Made by a program: the position numbers and the translations under genes. Below the pieces are notes generated by a model that saw only the letters and a program-made list of their open reading frames with translations, had not been told where the DNA came from and searched no databases. Below are positions 63,610 through 64,000 of a stretch of DNA of 64,000 nt, piece by piece (position 1 is the stretch's first letter; each line of letters begins with the position of its first letter). This stretch comes from Spirosoma radiotolerans. GTDB lineage: Bacteria; Bacteroidota; Bacteroidia; Cytophagales; Spirosomataceae. The DNA is taken from positions 496,001 to 560,000 of the forward strand of contig NZ_CP010429.1 in the NCBI RefSeq assembly GCF_000974425.1, in the 5' to 3' direction.

Positions 63610-64000
63610 TTAGAATTTAAGATTTACGCCAAGGGTGAATTGCCGCACGGGCGGATTATTCATGTTGACAACAATCGCACGGGCTGGCGTGCCTGCACTA
63701 CCGGCTCCCGTAGTTACCGTTGCTCCGTTGTCTCCAGCATTACCGGCGTAGCCATTCCCCTCCGGGTCAATAGCCAGGTGGTCGTGAACCAAGGGCGAAT
63801 ACAGAATAAGCGGATTCGTTGCGTTGAGATAAATCCGGGCTGAACTAAACCCGATTTTTTTGACCAGCTGACTGGCGAACGTATACCCCAGGTTGATACT
63901 TCTAATCTTAACAAATGAGCCGTCGTAGTACCCGAGCGTTGAGGCAAAATAGGCGACCGAGTTACCCGCATCTGGTGCAGGGAAGGCATTCGTTGGGTTG
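63610..64000 (-). CDS. SusC/RagA TonB-dependent outer-membrane transporter, C-terminal part
   Basis: The frame runs in from the right edge; only the last 129 residues are here. The segment GYYDGSFVKIRSINLGYTF is the typical SusC beta-barrel end, followed by SSARIYLNATNPLILYSPLV, the loop with DPEGNG and the closing strand RQFTLGVNLKF with the terminal Phe needed for barrel assembly. SusC imports oligosaccharides with SusD using TonB energy. Here it should import xylan oligomers produced by GH10. Confidence 0.93.
   Translation of the reverse strand, partial: NPTNAFPAPDAGNSVAYFASTLGYYDGSFVKIRSINLGYTFASQLVKKIGFSSARIYLNATNPLILYSPLVHDHLAIDPEGNGYAGNAGDNGATVTTGAGSAGTPARAIVVNMNNPPVRQFTLGVNLKF

Overview
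The window looks like a chromosomal piece of a Bacteroidota bacterium of the order Cytophagales, most like Spirosoma or a close relative. The grounds are a SusC/SusD pair, a secreted protein with a type IX secretion sorting domain, promoter boxes of the Bacteroidota form TAnnTTTG, many AraC regulators with Bacteroidota-type sensor domains, a prefix-domain MacB-like permease paired with PadR, and DUF1624, DUF1593, DUF1080 and DUF2695 proteins. The genus is inferred from gene content. No rRNA, tRNA or CRISPR array was seen, and no intact insertion sequence.

Positions 1-31.7 kb form a patchwork accessory region of small regulator and enzyme modules. In order these are the end of a DUF1624 membrane protein; an AraC regulator and a VOC protein; an aldo/keto reductase divergent from an AraC regulator; a PadR and ABC-permease operon; HxlR divergent from a short-chain dehydrogenase; small lipoproteins; a complete arsenic operon (arsR-arsM-arsC-arsN2-acr3) with two matching operator-like palindromes; an AraC regulator with an amidohydrolase; a Nudix-type regulator divergent from a sulfatase; TetR with a sialate-esterase-like SGNH protein; an MDR dehydrogenase divergent from HxlR; an NmrA-type reductase with AraC; and a BLUF photoreceptor followed by a large PAS/GAF histidine kinase. 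Two decayed RES-domain toxin remnants and several copies of a short CGTCTC...GAGACG intergenic repeat also lie here.

Positions 32-54 kb are mostly sugar handling and envelope genes: a Tat-exported Gfo/Idh/MocA oxidoreductase, a DUF1593 nucleoside-hydrolase-like protein, an AraC regulator with a frameshifted dienelactone hydrolase remnant and an NAD(P)H-binding protein, a small element bounded by inverted repeats, GH20 hexosaminidase, an SGNH hydrolase, MurF, a large FG-GAP surface protein, an acidic protein, then a run of DUF1080 hydrolase, PD40 protein, TIM-barrel isomerase and alpha/beta hydrolase. A CAP-domain protein, a small secreted protein, a GAF histidine kinase and a chloroperoxidase-like hydrolase follow.

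Positions 54.2-64 kb hold a polysaccharide utilisation locus on the minus strand, running off the right edge: SusC (partial), SusD, GH10 xylanase, GH115 alpha-glucuronidase, a large SGNH acetylesterase and a CE15 glucuronoyl esterase. Together these would import and dismantle acetylated glucuronoxylan, including its ester links to lignin. Long nested hairpins lie in three of its intergenic gaps.
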